A DNA stretch of 38,637 nucleotides from a virus. Within the stretch, counting starts at the first letter, position 1. Each line of letters starts with the position of its first letter. The stretch covers positions 1 through 38,637 of IMG/VR virus record IMGVR_UViG_3300021131_000020; one strand, written 5' to 3'. The notes below the pieces were generated by a model. It was not told where the DNA came from. It worked only from the letters and a program-made list of their open reading frames with translations, and ran no database searches. Both the position numbers and the translations under genes were made by a program. This document shows, in pieces, positions 24,394 through 32,248 of this stretch.

Positions 24394-26502
24394 TTAACCA
24401 ACTTTCCAGTTTGTACCATCTGAATAAACAGGAGTAAATACTGCACCACCACCTGTAACTGTAGCTTGAAATGTAGGTGCTAAAGCATCAGTTACAAATG
24501 TTCTCGAACCACGACCTACTGTTGATGCACTTGGCAAACTTGCTACTGTTGAATAATTAAGTGGGTAACGTAAAACGGTATTTGATGAGTTACCAATAGT
24601 TATTTCGTTTGATACTGTAGCTGCCGATGGTGCAGCTTGATAGCCCAATAAAATATTATTAGAGCCTGTCGTAATAGAAGAACCAGCAGAATAACCAATA
24701 ACTGTATTATTTGCTCCTGTGGTATAACCGCTTAAAGCATTAGGACCAATTGCCACATTTAACCCACCAGTAGTCGAGCCTGATACTCCCAATCCAGCAT
24801 TTCCACCAATAAATATGTTATCTGCACCTGTGGTATTGTAGTATCCAGACTGATAACCAATTATTACTGAACCATAAGTATCAGTAGCTTGATAGAAAAA
24901 CCCTGACCTGTAACCTAATGCTGTTGCATTACTTGTTGTAGATAAAGAATATAAAGAATATGTACCGATAGCCGTATTTTGACCACCTGAAGATGCTTGA
25001 CCTAGTGCGTAATAACCAATAGCAACATTATTGCTTCCATTTGGACTACCTGCGAATTCACCAATTATTACATTATATCCACCAGTTGAAAGAGAAGAAC
25101 CTGATTGATAACCAATAACTGTGTTATGTGAACCAGTTGTAATTGCCTTACCCGCTTGATAACCAACTACAATATTTCTAGTTCCAGTCGTATATGCAGT
25201 TAAAGCTTGAGCACCAATTGCTACGTTTTGACCACCAGTCGTTGAACCAGAAACTCCATATCCAGCACTACCACCAATAAAGACATTGTCAACCCCAGTA
25301 GTATTGTAGTAGCCTGCCTGATAACCCGCAATAAAACTACCATATACATCATTACCTGTATATGAATAACCTGATGTATCACCAATAGCAGTTGAATAAT
25401 TATTTGCTGCTTGTGAATATAAAGAGCGATAACCTACTGCTGTTGCATGACTAGTATACTGCGCTGATGCTAATGCTTGATTACCTATACCAACTGAATA
25501 ATTTGGTGAAACAATTGAATTACTAAACTGTGGGCCTGATTGATAACCAACAAACACATTGCTTGTGCCACCGTTCATATATTGAGCGGCTTGATAACCT
25601 ATTATTACGCAGTTTACTGTGGTTTTATATAACCCAAGGGCATCTGCACCAATCGCTACATTTAAACCACCTGTTGTTGAAGCACTAACCCCATAACCAG
25701 CTTTGCCGCCAATAAATACGTTATCAGCACCAGTTGTATTAAAATAACCAGATTGATAACCAAGATACACACCACCATAAGTATCTGTTGCAGCGTAAGA
25801 ATAGCCTGATTGATAACCAACCCCAGTTGCTTTTCCTTGTGTTGTGCCAGACGCTAAAGTTTGATAACCGACTGCTGTTAAGTTTGCTCCAGTCGTATTT
25901 GCATTTAACGCTTGATAACCCAAAGCGGTATTTGTTGCAATACTTCCTGAACCTAAACCAATAGTTAATGTATGAATTTTTGCATCATTAGCCAATGTCA
26001 AACTTGTACCATCAAAGGTCATGTTGGCAGAACCAGCAAACGATCCTGAGCTATTGTATTGAACTTGAGTATTAGAGCCACCTGGTGAACCACCGCCACC
26101 ACCTGATGCTTGCCAACTAGGTGCTAAACCTGTACCGTTTGAAGTTAGTACATAACCAGACGTTCCAGGATTATTGCTTGAAACTACTGTATTTTCTGCT
26201 GGCTGTGTAATAAAAACATTTAGACTGTTGGATGTACTAAAACTAATTAAAGCAGTTGTTCCAAGCGAGTTAGATATAACCGTTGTACGAACAAGCGTAT
26301 TTGGACTAGTTGTAAATGTTCCAATACCTACTTCCCAAACTCCAGCTATAGAATCGTAGATACAATAGTATGTTGTATTACCAGAAGTTATTGTACTTGA
26401 GAAAGCTACATAACCAGATACGGCACCACCAAGCGTAACAGAACCTGTACCTGTGGATACTGTACCTGTTTCAAATACACGGTCAGCTAATTGTAAAGCC
26501 AT
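24394..26502 (-). CDS. Tail fibre with YadA-head-like beta-helix repeats
   Basis: A 702-residue receptor-binding fibre candidate. The N-terminus (MALQLADRVFETGTVSTGTG through about 90) is a common phage fibre attachment domain. From about 180 to 640 it is built of 14-16-residue units with consensus N-x-(V/A)-I-G-x-x-A-L/G, such as NVAIGADAL, NTVIGYQSG and NVFIGGSAG. This is the pattern of the left-handed parallel beta-roll heads of YadA-type trimeric adhesins. Within it, a block of about 60 residues recurs three times. The last 60 residues (SRTFVTDALAPTF through SDGTNWKV) form a different tip domain. AAGGAG stands before ATG. It lies between the small virion genes and the other adhesins. Confidence 0.83.
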   Translation of the reverse strand: MALQLADRVFETGTVSTGTGSVTLGGAVSGYVAFSSTITSGNTTYYCIYDSIAGVWEVGIGTFTTSPNTLVRTTVISNSLGTTALISFSTSNSLNVFITQPAENTVVSSNNPGTSGYVLTSNGTGLAPSWQASGGGGGSPGGSNTQVQYNSSGSFAGSANMTFDGTSLTLANDAKIHTLTIGLGSGSIATNTALGYQALNANTTGANLTAVGYQTLASGTTQGKATGVGYQSGYSYAATDTYGGVYLGYQSGYFNTTGADNVFIGGKAGYGVSASTTGGLNVAIGADALGLYKTTVNCVIIGYQAAQYMNGGTSNVFVGYQSGPQFSNSIVSPNYSVGIGNQALASAQYTSHATAVGYRSLYSQAANNYSTAIGDTSGYSYTGNDVYGSFIAGYQAGYYNTTGVDNVFIGGSAGYGVSGSTTGGQNVAIGAQALTAYTTGTRNIVVGYQAGKAITTGSHNTVIGYQSGSSLSTGGYNVIIGEFAGSPNGSNNVAIGYYALGQASSGGQNTAIGTYSLYSLSTTSNATALGYRSGFFYQATDTYGSVIIGYQSGYYNTTGADNIFIGGNAGLGVSGSTTGGLNVAIGPNALSGYTTGANNTVIGYSAGSSITTGSNNILLGYQAAPSAATVSNEITIGNSSNTVLRYPLNYSTVASLPSASTVGRGSRTFVTDALAPTFQATVTGGGAVFTPVYSDGTNWKVG
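24720..25806 (-). repeat. Three-copy, about 60-codon block in the fibre gene
   Basis: Copies at about 24720-24905, 25195-25372 and 25628-25806 encode near-identical stretches. The copies share NTTG(A/V)DN(V/I)FIGG, AG(Y/L)GVS(A/G)STTGG and NVAIG, each preceded by a TDTYG or NDVYG segment. The intervening units differ in number and sequence. The pattern suggests internal duplication followed by divergence. Confidence 0.7.
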
Positions 26503-26512
26503 TTAAGGCTCC

Positions 26513-27124
26513 TTATGATGTTGCAGTTGTACTATATGTTACCGCAACAGTATCACCAGCAGTTGTTGCCTTAGCTGTTCCAAACGCACCAGCACTATAT
26601 AACGTACCTGTTGTAGAACTTTGAGTAGATGAAGCTCCTGTACCTGTTACTAAGAAACATCCACCAACCGTACCACCAGCACCTGTAATTGTATAAGTAA
26701 TTGCTGTTGCAGATGCAGTAACTACGTTAGAACCAGAAGTTGTACTGTTATTACCTGTTGGTGTTGCAAATACAGCTGTTCCACGAACGGCAGAGCCACT
26801 TACTGTATAGTTAACAAATTCAGTCCAACCAGAGTGTGAAGCCATTGTATCTGTAGGAGAAAACGTATTAGAAGAACCAGATACCAAACCAAGATAAGGA
26901 CCAACCAAAGATATTGGAGAAGATTGTAGTAACTGAGAAAACATAAATATTTTTCCAGCTTGAACTACTTGATTATCAAACTCTTCAGTCCATTTTAAAT
27001 TACCATTTGCATCACGGCACTCTACATAGTAGCGACCTTCAATCCCAAAAGTTTCAGTTAGTATTGGACTTGTTTGTAATGTTGCTACGGCATAATCACC
27101 GCAGCTGGCTAATTCATTTTGCAT
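26513..27124 (-). CDS. Tail-associated virion protein, unnamed family
   Basis: A 203-residue protein. Its N-terminal half (FGIEGRYYVECRDANGNLKW, then TEEFDNQVVQAGKIFMFSQL) is a compact phage structural domain recognisable from other environmental phages. The C-terminal half is almost entirely Ser/Thr/Gly/Ala beta-rich sequence. The conserved part carries a charged beta-hairpin but no enzyme motif. AGGAG precedes ATG. It sits between the adaptor side and the fibre, so a tail-tip or fibre-connector role is reasonable but unproven. Confidence 0.6.
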   Translation of the reverse strand: MQNELASCGDYAVATLQTSPILTETFGIEGRYYVECRDANGNLKWTEEFDNQVVQAGKIFMFSQLLQSSPISLVGPYLGLVSGSSNTFSPTDTMASHSGWTEFVNYTVSGSAVRGTAVFATPTGNNSTTSGSNVVTASATAITYTITGAGGTVGGCFLVTGTGASSTQSSTTGTLYSAGAFGTAKATTAGDTVAVTYSTTATS

Positions 27125-27132
27125 AATTTCTC

Positions 27133-27597
27133 CTAAGATGGGCTACTATAGTTAAGACTGCCTGTATTGGTTCCAATGGTTAATATTGCGCTGTTATATG
27201 CCGCTGTTGGGAATTGCACCGTAAAGCTTGTAGTACAAATTTTATCTGATCCAAAATTTAATATAAAACATGCTGCACCTGTAGTTGCATTGTAAACTAA
27301 TGCACCCCTTGTCGTAAAGGATGCAGGACTCCAAACAGCATTATTAAATGATACATAACTGACGTTATATTGCGTATTCTTCGTTGGATAAGTAGAAATC
27401 ACTAAAGTATTTCCGCCAGCCGTATATCCTGTTCCTGTTACCTCGTTAACTGTTGTATATGCCGTTGTGGACTGCCCTAAATTCGCATTAGCGTTATACA
27501 AAGCTATTTTGTAAGTGTACGGAGTTGATGCAGAAAAGTTCTCTAAACCACTTAATAGGTTTTGTTGAAAAATCGTACAGGAAGTTTGAACTATCAT
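27133..27597 (-). CDS. Small virion structural protein, unnamed family
   Basis: A 154-residue beta-rich protein (STPYTYKIALYNANANLGQS; FNNAVWSPASFTTRGALVYN; AACFILNFGSDKICTTSFTV) with a repeated phage pattern: a short YKIALY strand early and an F-G-S-D-K turn near the end. Similar proteins lie just after the adaptor gene in related phages, probably as neck or tail parts. It is coupled to the 318-residue gene by an ATGA overlap. No enzymatic signature. Confidence 0.6.
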   Translation of the reverse strand: MIVQTSCTIFQQNLLSGLENFSASTPYTYKIALYNANANLGQSTTAYTTVNEVTGTGYTAGGNTLVISTYPTKNTQYNVSYVSFNNAVWSPASFTTRGALVYNATTGAACFILNFGSDKICTTSFTVQFPTAAYNSAILTIGTNTGSLNYSSPS

Positions 27598-28550
27598 GAA
27601 ACAACATTACCTTTAAGATTAGTATTAAGTTTAGTTTGACCATCACGATACGCATCACCACGCTCAAGACCATTACCAAGACGAATCGCTAATTGAAGAG
27701 CTTCTTTATATTTATCTTCATAATAAGTAACCATGTCTTGTTCGCCCTTCATAAAAATCATCGCTTCACGCATGGATCCATACAAAAGAACTGGATCAAA
27801 GTTATCACCTAACCAGCTTTGACCATTGGAATTATTAATTTGACTAACTGTAATAGAAAATCCAGAACCGCTACCACCAAGACTTGAAGAAGGTACACTC
27901 AATACATCATTAGTAATATAAAAATTACCGCCATTTTGTAATGTTACTGAGCTTACGGCTCCACTAGAATTAACTAATATATCTCCTGATGCACCGCTAC
28001 CAGAGCCTCCAGTAAACAAAACATTTTGATAAAAACCAGGTTGATATAAAGATCCAGCATTAGTAATAGAAGACAAAATCGTAATAATACCTTGCACAAT
28101 AGAAGATGGATAATAAAAATAATGTAACTCTGCACTGTAAGAATCATCAGGTGTAGGACCAAGAATCAATGATAATTCATTAGGATTTGAATATTGAGTT
28201 CCAAATAAAGCATAATGCGTTGGCAATCCTTTTACAGATGGATCAGGAAAGGACTCTCTAATAAAATTAACATCTTTATTTAATAAAAAAGAATACGGCA
28301 CTGTATAAACTGAATTTGTTAATTGATATAAAGCCAACGAATAGGTAGATAAATAATCATTCGGCAAGGATAAATATTGATTACCAATTGTTATTGTTCC
28401 TGTAACATTTTTCCGCAGTGATGGAAACTGAACAGAGTTATATACACGCTCTTCACATTCCTGCACAAATGTAGGAATATAGTTAATAAACGTAGACTCA
28501 TAGTTTTGAGCATACGCTTGAATCGTGTTATATAACTGCTCGTAGTTCAC
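27594..28550 (-). CDS. Head-tail adaptor protein, SU10-like, with inserted beta domain
   Basis: A 318-residue neck protein that would sit between portal and tail. The N-terminal helical part (YEQLYNTIQAYAQNYESTFI, then NYIPTFVQECEERVYNSVQF) and the middle (LPNDYLSTYSLAL; PTHYALFGTQYSNPNELSLI) match adaptors of the phage SU10 family. So does the ending (GSMREAMIFMKGEQDMVTYY, then EDKYKEALQLAIRL). Between them, about 165-240, is an inserted Gly/Ser beta domain with TGGSGSGASG and GGSGSGFSITV motifs, seen as an add-on in various phage proteins. The start is GTG, overlapping the preceding stop as GTGA, with GAGGG 8 bases upstream. Confidence 0.75.
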   Translation of the reverse strand: MNYEQLYNTIQAYAQNYESTFINYIPTFVQECEERVYNSVQFPSLRKNVTGTITIGNQYLSLPNDYLSTYSLALYQLTNSVYTVPYSFLLNKDVNFIRESFPDPSVKGLPTHYALFGTQYSNPNELSLILGPTPDDSYSAELHYFYYPSSIVQGIITILSSITNAGSLYQPGFYQNVLFTGGSGSGASGDILVNSSGAVSSVTLQNGGNFYITNDVLSVPSSSLGGSGSGFSITVSQINNSNGQSWLGDNFDPVLLYGSMREAMIFMKGEQDMVTYYEDKYKEALQLAIRLGNGLERGDAYRDGQTKLNTNLKGNVVS

Positions 28551-28852
28551 GCCATTGGCCCTCTACTCATTTTACCTTTGGTTGCTGCTCCTGTACCACG
28601 CATTTGTATACCAGATGTTTTTAATCTGGATTGTCCATAACCAACACCACCATAAACTGGATCAGTCAATTCAGCATCTTTAGCTGATTTTGTATGTGCA
28701 AATTCGCCACGATCCATGACTTCTTGACCAGTAATATGTTTCTCTTTATTGGTATGCGGATTAGCATAAGCCTCTGCTGGTTCAGCAAACTTGTTTTTTC
28801 CAATGGTAATCTTTGGACTATTTGCAGTCGTTGGTTTTACTTGGGTTTTCAT
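28547..28852 (-). CDS. Small basic hypothetical virion-region protein
   Basis: A 101-residue Lys/Thr/Gly-rich protein, probably largely disordered, with a C-terminal motif (RGTGAATKGKMSRGPMA) common to small proteins in this position in related phages. The middle has TGQEVMDRGEFAHTKS and DPVYGGVGYGQS. No domain of known function is visible. Its ATG shares a base with the stop of the upstream 62-residue gene, and its own stop overlaps the adaptor's GTG, so it is translated within the structural operon. Confidence 0.55.
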   Translation of the reverse strand: MKTQVKPTTANSPKITIGKNKFAEPAEAYANPHTNKEKHITGQEVMDRGEFAHTKSAKDAELTDPVYGGVGYGQSRLKTSGIQMRGTGAATKGKMSRGPMA

Positions 28853-29040
28853 TATTTGCTCCCTGCTTTTTGATTGTGTGCACGAGCTAAATTGCGACCA
28901 ACAGCTCGCATTTCTTTACCTGTTACACCACCTTTTTTTAATTTGGTAACTGGTTTACCCTTGTGCATATGATGTTCATGCTTATGCACTTCTTTTGCTG
29001 CTTCTTTATCAGCAATTTTTACGATTTGTTTTTTGTCCAT
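28852..29040 (-). CDS. Small basic protein with KKGG motif
   Basis: A 62-residue Lys/His-rich protein. The first half is helical and charged with an HKHEHHMH cluster. The second half (KLKKGGVTGKEMRAVGRNLA, then RAHNQKAGS) is a pattern found in many environmental podovirus-like phages at this point in the operon. It likely binds nucleic acid or a virion partner through its positive charge, which is inference. AGGAG stands near the ATG. Confidence 0.6.
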   Translation of the reverse strand: MDKKQIVKIADKEAAKEVHKHEHHMHKGKPVTKLKKGGVTGKEMRAVGRNLARAHNQKAGSK

Positions 29041-29048
29041 AATAACTC

Positions 29049-29483
29049 CTAAGTTGTTAATATCGTTACTTTACCTATTGTAATCACTAAATTCAAGTCA
29101 TTGGGAACAAATGCATCTGTAAAATAACTTGCCCCACCAACTGGATTCCAGCCCCATTGCGTTTGCCTACTACCATCTGATGCATAACCTTGATTATCAA
29201 TATTGGTTACCGTTGGATCATATGGATTAGTAAATAACCCAGTTGTTCCACTTGCTTGATAACTTACATCTGGGCGAGGCTCACGCACCGCCTGTGGATC
29301 ATTCACAGGGTATAAACCTAAACTTAACTGTGGCTGATCTGGATCCCAACACTCTTGACAAACTTTAATATTAAAAAGTTTTGTCTTAATAATTTCTTTT
29401 TTTAACTCTTTCAACATATACCGTTGACCACATCGGTCACATTCGGCAATTGCATACTTACCTGATGAATACTTACTTGGCAT
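29049..29483 (-). CDS. Zinc-ribbon virion protein
   Basis: A 144-residue protein whose N-terminus has two CxxC pairs (Cys15/Cys18 and Cys42/Cys45) flanking a basic helix-turn (YMLKELKKEIIK), a zinc-ribbon-like fold. The rest is beta/Pro/Asn-rich (SLGLYPVNDPQAVREPRPDV; QTQWGWNPVGGASYFTDAF) and ends with strands. This architecture is familiar from small structural proteins beside the neck genes of related phages. It begins one base into the stop of the upstream 321-residue gene (TAATG). The exact virion role is unknown. Confidence 0.6.
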   Translation of the reverse strand: MPSKYSSGKYAIAECDRCGQRYMLKELKKEIIKTKLFNIKVCQECWDPDQPQLSLGLYPVNDPQAVREPRPDVSYQASGTTGLFTNPYDPTVTNIDNQGYASDGSRQTQWGWNPVGGASYFTDAFVPNDLNLVITIGKVTILTT

Positions 29484-30448
29484 TATCTGCCTCCGCCACC
29501 ATAGAATCCCATTCTTGGAACAAAACGAATGGCAGCTTTCTCTCTATCTTCTTCCGAAGCAAGTGTCCATTGCTCCATATAATCTGCTTTAAGCATTGCT
29601 ATACGAGCAGGATCAACGCCATGTATTTTTTGTGCCAAGTAATAAGCCAAACCAGCAACTAAACAAGATATAAATCGAAATGGAATATCATTTGTTGCCG
29701 TACCAGTTCCAGCATCTTGCATTCTACGCAGTCTCCAATACACAAATGTGTACTGATTCCCTGGTGAATTAGGAGTCGGCCAGACGTTAATACAAGGCAA
29801 ATTTGTCACGCTAATAGGAGCGTTGTACGCATGACTTGTTGCAGTTGTACCTGCTTGCCCACGATAACAATTTAAAAGGTATGGAGACGTTGTAGAGACG
29901 TTTGGATAGTAAATAATCTCGTTATCTATTTTAATGTATCCAGTCGCAGCTAAACCTGTCAAATCTGTTGGTGTTAATTGAATATTGGTGTCTGTTGCTG
30001 ATATTCCAGCATTTCCATTAGAGCCATTCCCAACTAGCGTATATGTTGTTGGCTGTGTCTGTCCAGATTGACGATTAATCCATACTTGAATTGGTCTACC
30101 CTGTGCCAGTTTATTGGGCAAAGTAGAATATGTATCTTCTGAAATACGGCTAATATTGATATCAATCTGGTTTTGTAGCGTTCCAGTTCTAATGACTTGA
30201 CTTAATAAATCAATCGTATCAATTGGCAAAGGATAAGTAATTTGCCCTGTGTTCAAAGGTATTTGTCCTTCTTCAACAGTCCACAGATTAATACCTCTGT
30301 TTGCCCATTCAACCGATAAAATATTTAATGATCTTCTGGCAGTTCTAAAGTCATATCCACTTCTTAACTCAGCACCACACCGTTCGAATGCCTCTTCAAT
30401 GAGTTCATTCATGTTTAAATCAAATACGGAGGTGCCTGTCGTTGTCAT
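29483..30448 (-). CDS. Neck / tail tubular A-like protein
   Basis: A 321-residue protein. The N-terminal signature (FDLNMNELIEEAFERCGAEL, then YDFRTARRSLNILSVEWANR, then GINLWTVEEG) resembles T7 gp11-type tail tubular A and related neck proteins, which ring the portal exit. A beta-rich middle follows. The C-terminal helices (NDIPFRFISCLVAGLAYYLA, then KADYMEQWTLASEEDREKA) are typical of the family. It starts with an ATGA overlap on the preceding 58-residue gene. The match is by pattern, so tail tubular A versus a distinct neck family is not settled. Confidence 0.68.
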   Translation of the reverse strand: MTTTGTSVFDLNMNELIEEAFERCGAELRSGYDFRTARRSLNILSVEWANRGINLWTVEEGQIPLNTGQITYPLPIDTIDLLSQVIRTGTLQNQIDINISRISEDTYSTLPNKLAQGRPIQVWINRQSGQTQPTTYTLVGNGSNGNAGISATDTNIQLTPTDLTGLAATGYIKIDNEIIYYPNVSTTSPYLLNCYRGQAGTTATSHAYNAPISVTNLPCINVWPTPNSPGNQYTFVYWRLRRMQDAGTGTATNDIPFRFISCLVAGLAYYLAQKIHGVDPARIAMLKADYMEQWTLASEEDREKAAIRFVPRMGFYGGGGR

Positions 30449-30621
30449 TTGTGCATTTTTCTAAGTGTCTCTGCTAACCTTGCACGTTGTCCTAATTTGC
30501 CAGGTTTTTTAGCAGCAGCTTCGAGCTTTTTCTCAGGGATTGTATGTCCTTCTTTAACGCCCAAAGATTTACGCAACGCACCAGCTCTGTGTATTGCGTT
30601 CTGTATCCAATGTTCAGCCAT
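30445..30621 (-). CDS. 58-residue basic phage protein
   Basis: A short gene starting at ATG 30621. It reads MAEHWIQNAIHRAGALRKSL and continues through IPEKKLEAAAKKPGKLGQRA to a C-terminal LRKMHK. The pattern 'WIQ-A-x-x-x-GAL-x-x-LGV' followed by 'KLxAAAKKxGKLGxRARLAxTL' is a common small phage protein usually found beside neck genes. It lies just after the stop of the 113-residue gene and overlaps the neck gene by 4 bases (ATGA), exactly filling the gap. Very basic; function unknown. Confidence 0.78.
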   Translation of the reverse strand: MAEHWIQNAIHRAGALRKSLGVKEGHTIPEKKLEAAAKKPGKLGQRARLAETLRKMHK

Positions 30622-30623
30622 GA

Positions 30624-30965
30624 TTAACTTGCTGCTGGTGGGTTTGGTATTTCTACAGAATCAGAAATTACTGCTGGTGCTGGAGTACCAATTGTTTGAT
30701 TTGTTAAACCAGCATTTTCTTCAGGAACAACTTCTGGAGCTGGCTCTGGTATAACTGGAGGAGGAGCAACTACAGCAGGAGTTGGATCAATTTGTGGAAC
30801 AATTGTAGCTGCAAATTGTTTTACAACTTGTGCATCTGAAAATCCAGAAACTACTTTTTCGCTACCCAAATAAGAGATAAACTCATTAATTAATTTATGC
30901 TCTTCACTTTCTACAGAATGCCCTATACTTTTTGCAAAATAAATTGCCTTTTCAAATAAATTCAT
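30624..30965 (-). CDS. Pro-rich small protein
   Basis: A 113-residue protein. The first half is helical (FEKAIYFAKSIGHSVESEEH, then LINEFISYLGSEKVV) and the second is a Pro/Ala/Val-rich tail (PTPAVVAPPPVIPEPAPEVV). The latter resembles an extended linker. GAGG is present upstream of the ATG, which overlaps the previous stop by 4 bases. No known domain is recognised. It may be a scaffold-like or linker protein of the particle, but there is no direct evidence. Confidence 0.5.
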   Translation of the reverse strand: MNLFEKAIYFAKSIGHSVESEEHKLINEFISYLGSEKVVSGFSDAQVVKQFAATIVPQIDPTPAVVAPPPVIPEPAPEVVPEENAGLTNQTIGTPAPAVISDSVEIPNPPAAS

Positions 30966-31222
30966 TTTTTCCTCGCAGCTCTCATGTTATCAACTAAATT
31001 TGGATAAGGTCTACCAGCAGCTTTAGCCATAGCTTTTGCCGATGCCTTTTTTGCAGAACTTAACTTCTTAGGTTTGCCTAAACCTTTCGGTCTTGGTTTA
31101 TCCCATACCTCGCCACCTTTTGCATACATAGCAACAGCATCAGGGTTATCCTTTCTGTGAATAACCTTTTTATTTGGCATCTTGGATGGGTTCATAGCTC
31201 CCATACCACGACTGGCTCTCAT
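30962..31222 (-). CDS. Conserved basic phage protein (RPYPNLVDNMRAARKK type)
   Basis: An 86-residue, very basic protein. The pattern RGMGAMNPSKMPNKK, RKDNPDAVAMYAKGG and AKAAGRPYPNLVDNMRAARK is a strong match by eye to a family repeated throughout environmental podovirus-like phages. Its biochemical role is unknown. It carries an AKGG motif shared in form with its neighbours. The ATG overlaps the preceding stop by 4 bases. Probably nucleic-acid binding or a virion component (inference). Confidence 0.65.
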   Translation of the reverse strand: MRASRGMGAMNPSKMPNKKVIHRKDNPDAVAMYAKGGEVWDKPRPKGLGKPKKLSSAKKASAKAMAKAAGRPYPNLVDNMRAARKK

Positions 31223-31416
31223 TTGTGAGCCTTACCACCCCAACACATTTTCTCAACATGATCCATGTGATGGTGATGATGTTCTGCATGTTTTTTAAAA
31301 TGATGCTTATGGTGCTTATGAGATTCAGTCTCATGCTCAGAAATGAACTCATCATGACGAACCATATCTGGTCCTGATTCTGGCTCCATGTGCTCTTTAG
31401 TTAAATGTGGTTTCAT
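31219..31416 (-). CDS. Very His-rich small protein
   Basis: A 65-residue product, MKPHLTKEHMEPESGPDMVR onward, with 17 histidines. These include the clusters HKHHKHH and AEHHHHHMDH, and the protein ends WGGKAHK. I chose the ATG at 31416 because AAGGAG lies about 7 bases upstream; the frame stays open further upstream but lacks a ribosome-binding site. No domain is recognised. The composition suggests metal binding (Zn, Ni or Cu) or pH-sensitive charge. It sits between two other basic, Gly/His-rich genes and overlaps the next by 4 bases. Confidence 0.6.
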   Translation of the reverse strand: MKPHLTKEHMEPESGPDMVRHDEFISEHETESHKHHKHHFKKHAEHHHHHMDHVEKMCWGGKAHK

Positions 31417-31426
31417 AAACTTCTCC

Positions 31427-32248
31427 TTAACAATATTTAGTCTTAGTATGACCACGTTGTGCAATACCATCAGCACGATGTGATGTAGATCCACCATGAG
31501 CCATCTTCTTAATATGACCACCATGTTTTTTAGTATTTACTAATGGACCATCGCCAATAGTATTACCCTTCATATTAGGATGACGATCTTCTGTGTGACC
31601 ATATTTTTCAACTTTAGATTCACCAAAACGACCATGTTTATTAGAACCTCTTTCAACATCTTCTTTCATAGTACGAGGACCCATTGACTCAGCTTTACCA
31701 CCATGAGCCATTTTCTTCATGTGAGCCTTACCACCATGTTTCATTGCTTTGGCTTCATGCTCTTCTTCAGAAGCTAAATGACGTAACTGTTTAGCTTGTT
31801 TCATTTCATGCGCTTTTTCAGTCATACCACCATGAGCCATTTTGTGCACTTTACCACCGTGCTTCATGCCATGACCTTCATGTTGAGCCATATGATGTTC
31901 AGCCATTGCCAAATGATGATGAGCTAAATGTTTATGATGAGTTTTAGATAAACCGCCATGTTTCATTCCTGGTGCTGCACCAGGAGGCATTGGAGCACCC
32001 ATAGGAGCTGCTGGAGGAGCCATTGATGGAGTTGGCATGGCTCTTGCAGCCATCATAGCCATCGCTGGATTTACACTACGTTTTTTCATTGTTGCCATGT
32101 TAATTCCACCTTTTTTAAAATGTTTGCCTTTATCGGCTTCTACAAAATCACGCCCCACTTTTTGTGGAATGTGAACCTTATCAGCAAACGCCTTAGAATG
32201 GGCTATTGCCTCCATAAAATCATGTTGTTTTTTACTATGACTTGGCAT
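31427..32248 (-). CDS. Lys/His/Gly-rich protein with repeated KHGG / MAHGG units
   Basis: A 273-residue protein. The N-terminus (KKQHDFMEAIAHSKAFADKV, then IPQKVGRDFVEADKGKHFKK) is a conserved phage pattern. The centre repeats HGG units (MKHGGK and MAHGG, about eight copies). The C-terminus (GSTSHRADGIAQRGHTKTK) is another conserved ending in phages of this type. A Pro/Ala/Met-rich insert (MPTPSMAPPAAPMGAPMPPG) follows the first block. It overlaps the start of the 85-residue gene's tail by 14 bases. Likely a virion-region protein that binds nucleic acid or metal; function unproven. Confidence 0.6.
   Translation of the reverse strand: MPSHSKKQHDFMEAIAHSKAFADKVHIPQKVGRDFVEADKGKHFKKGGINMATMKKRSVNPAMAMMAARAMPTPSMAPPAAPMGAPMPPGAAPGMKHGGLSKTHHKHLAHHHLAMAEHHMAQHEGHGMKHGGKVHKMAHGGMTEKAHEMKQAKQLRHLASEEEHEAKAMKHGGKAHMKKMAHGGKAESMGPRTMKEDVERGSNKHGRFGESKVEKYGHTEDRHPNMKGNTIGDGPLVNTKKHGGHIKKMAHGGSTSHRADGIAQRGHTKTKYC

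Noticed and set aside
24720-25806. CRISPR-like array suspected from regular repeats
   Set aside because: Repeats are in-frame coding units of a beta-helix fibre, diverged, of uneven spacing and without unique spacers or cas genes.
30449-30754. Plus-strand frame of about 100 codons opposite the 58- and 113-residue genes
   Set aside because: Shadow of two well-supported minus-strand genes with overlapping, coupled starts; no promoter or ribosome-binding site.
31417-31524. Upstream extension of the His-rich gene into the 273-residue gene
   Set aside because: No start signal there, and an AAGGAG sits directly before the ATG at 31416.
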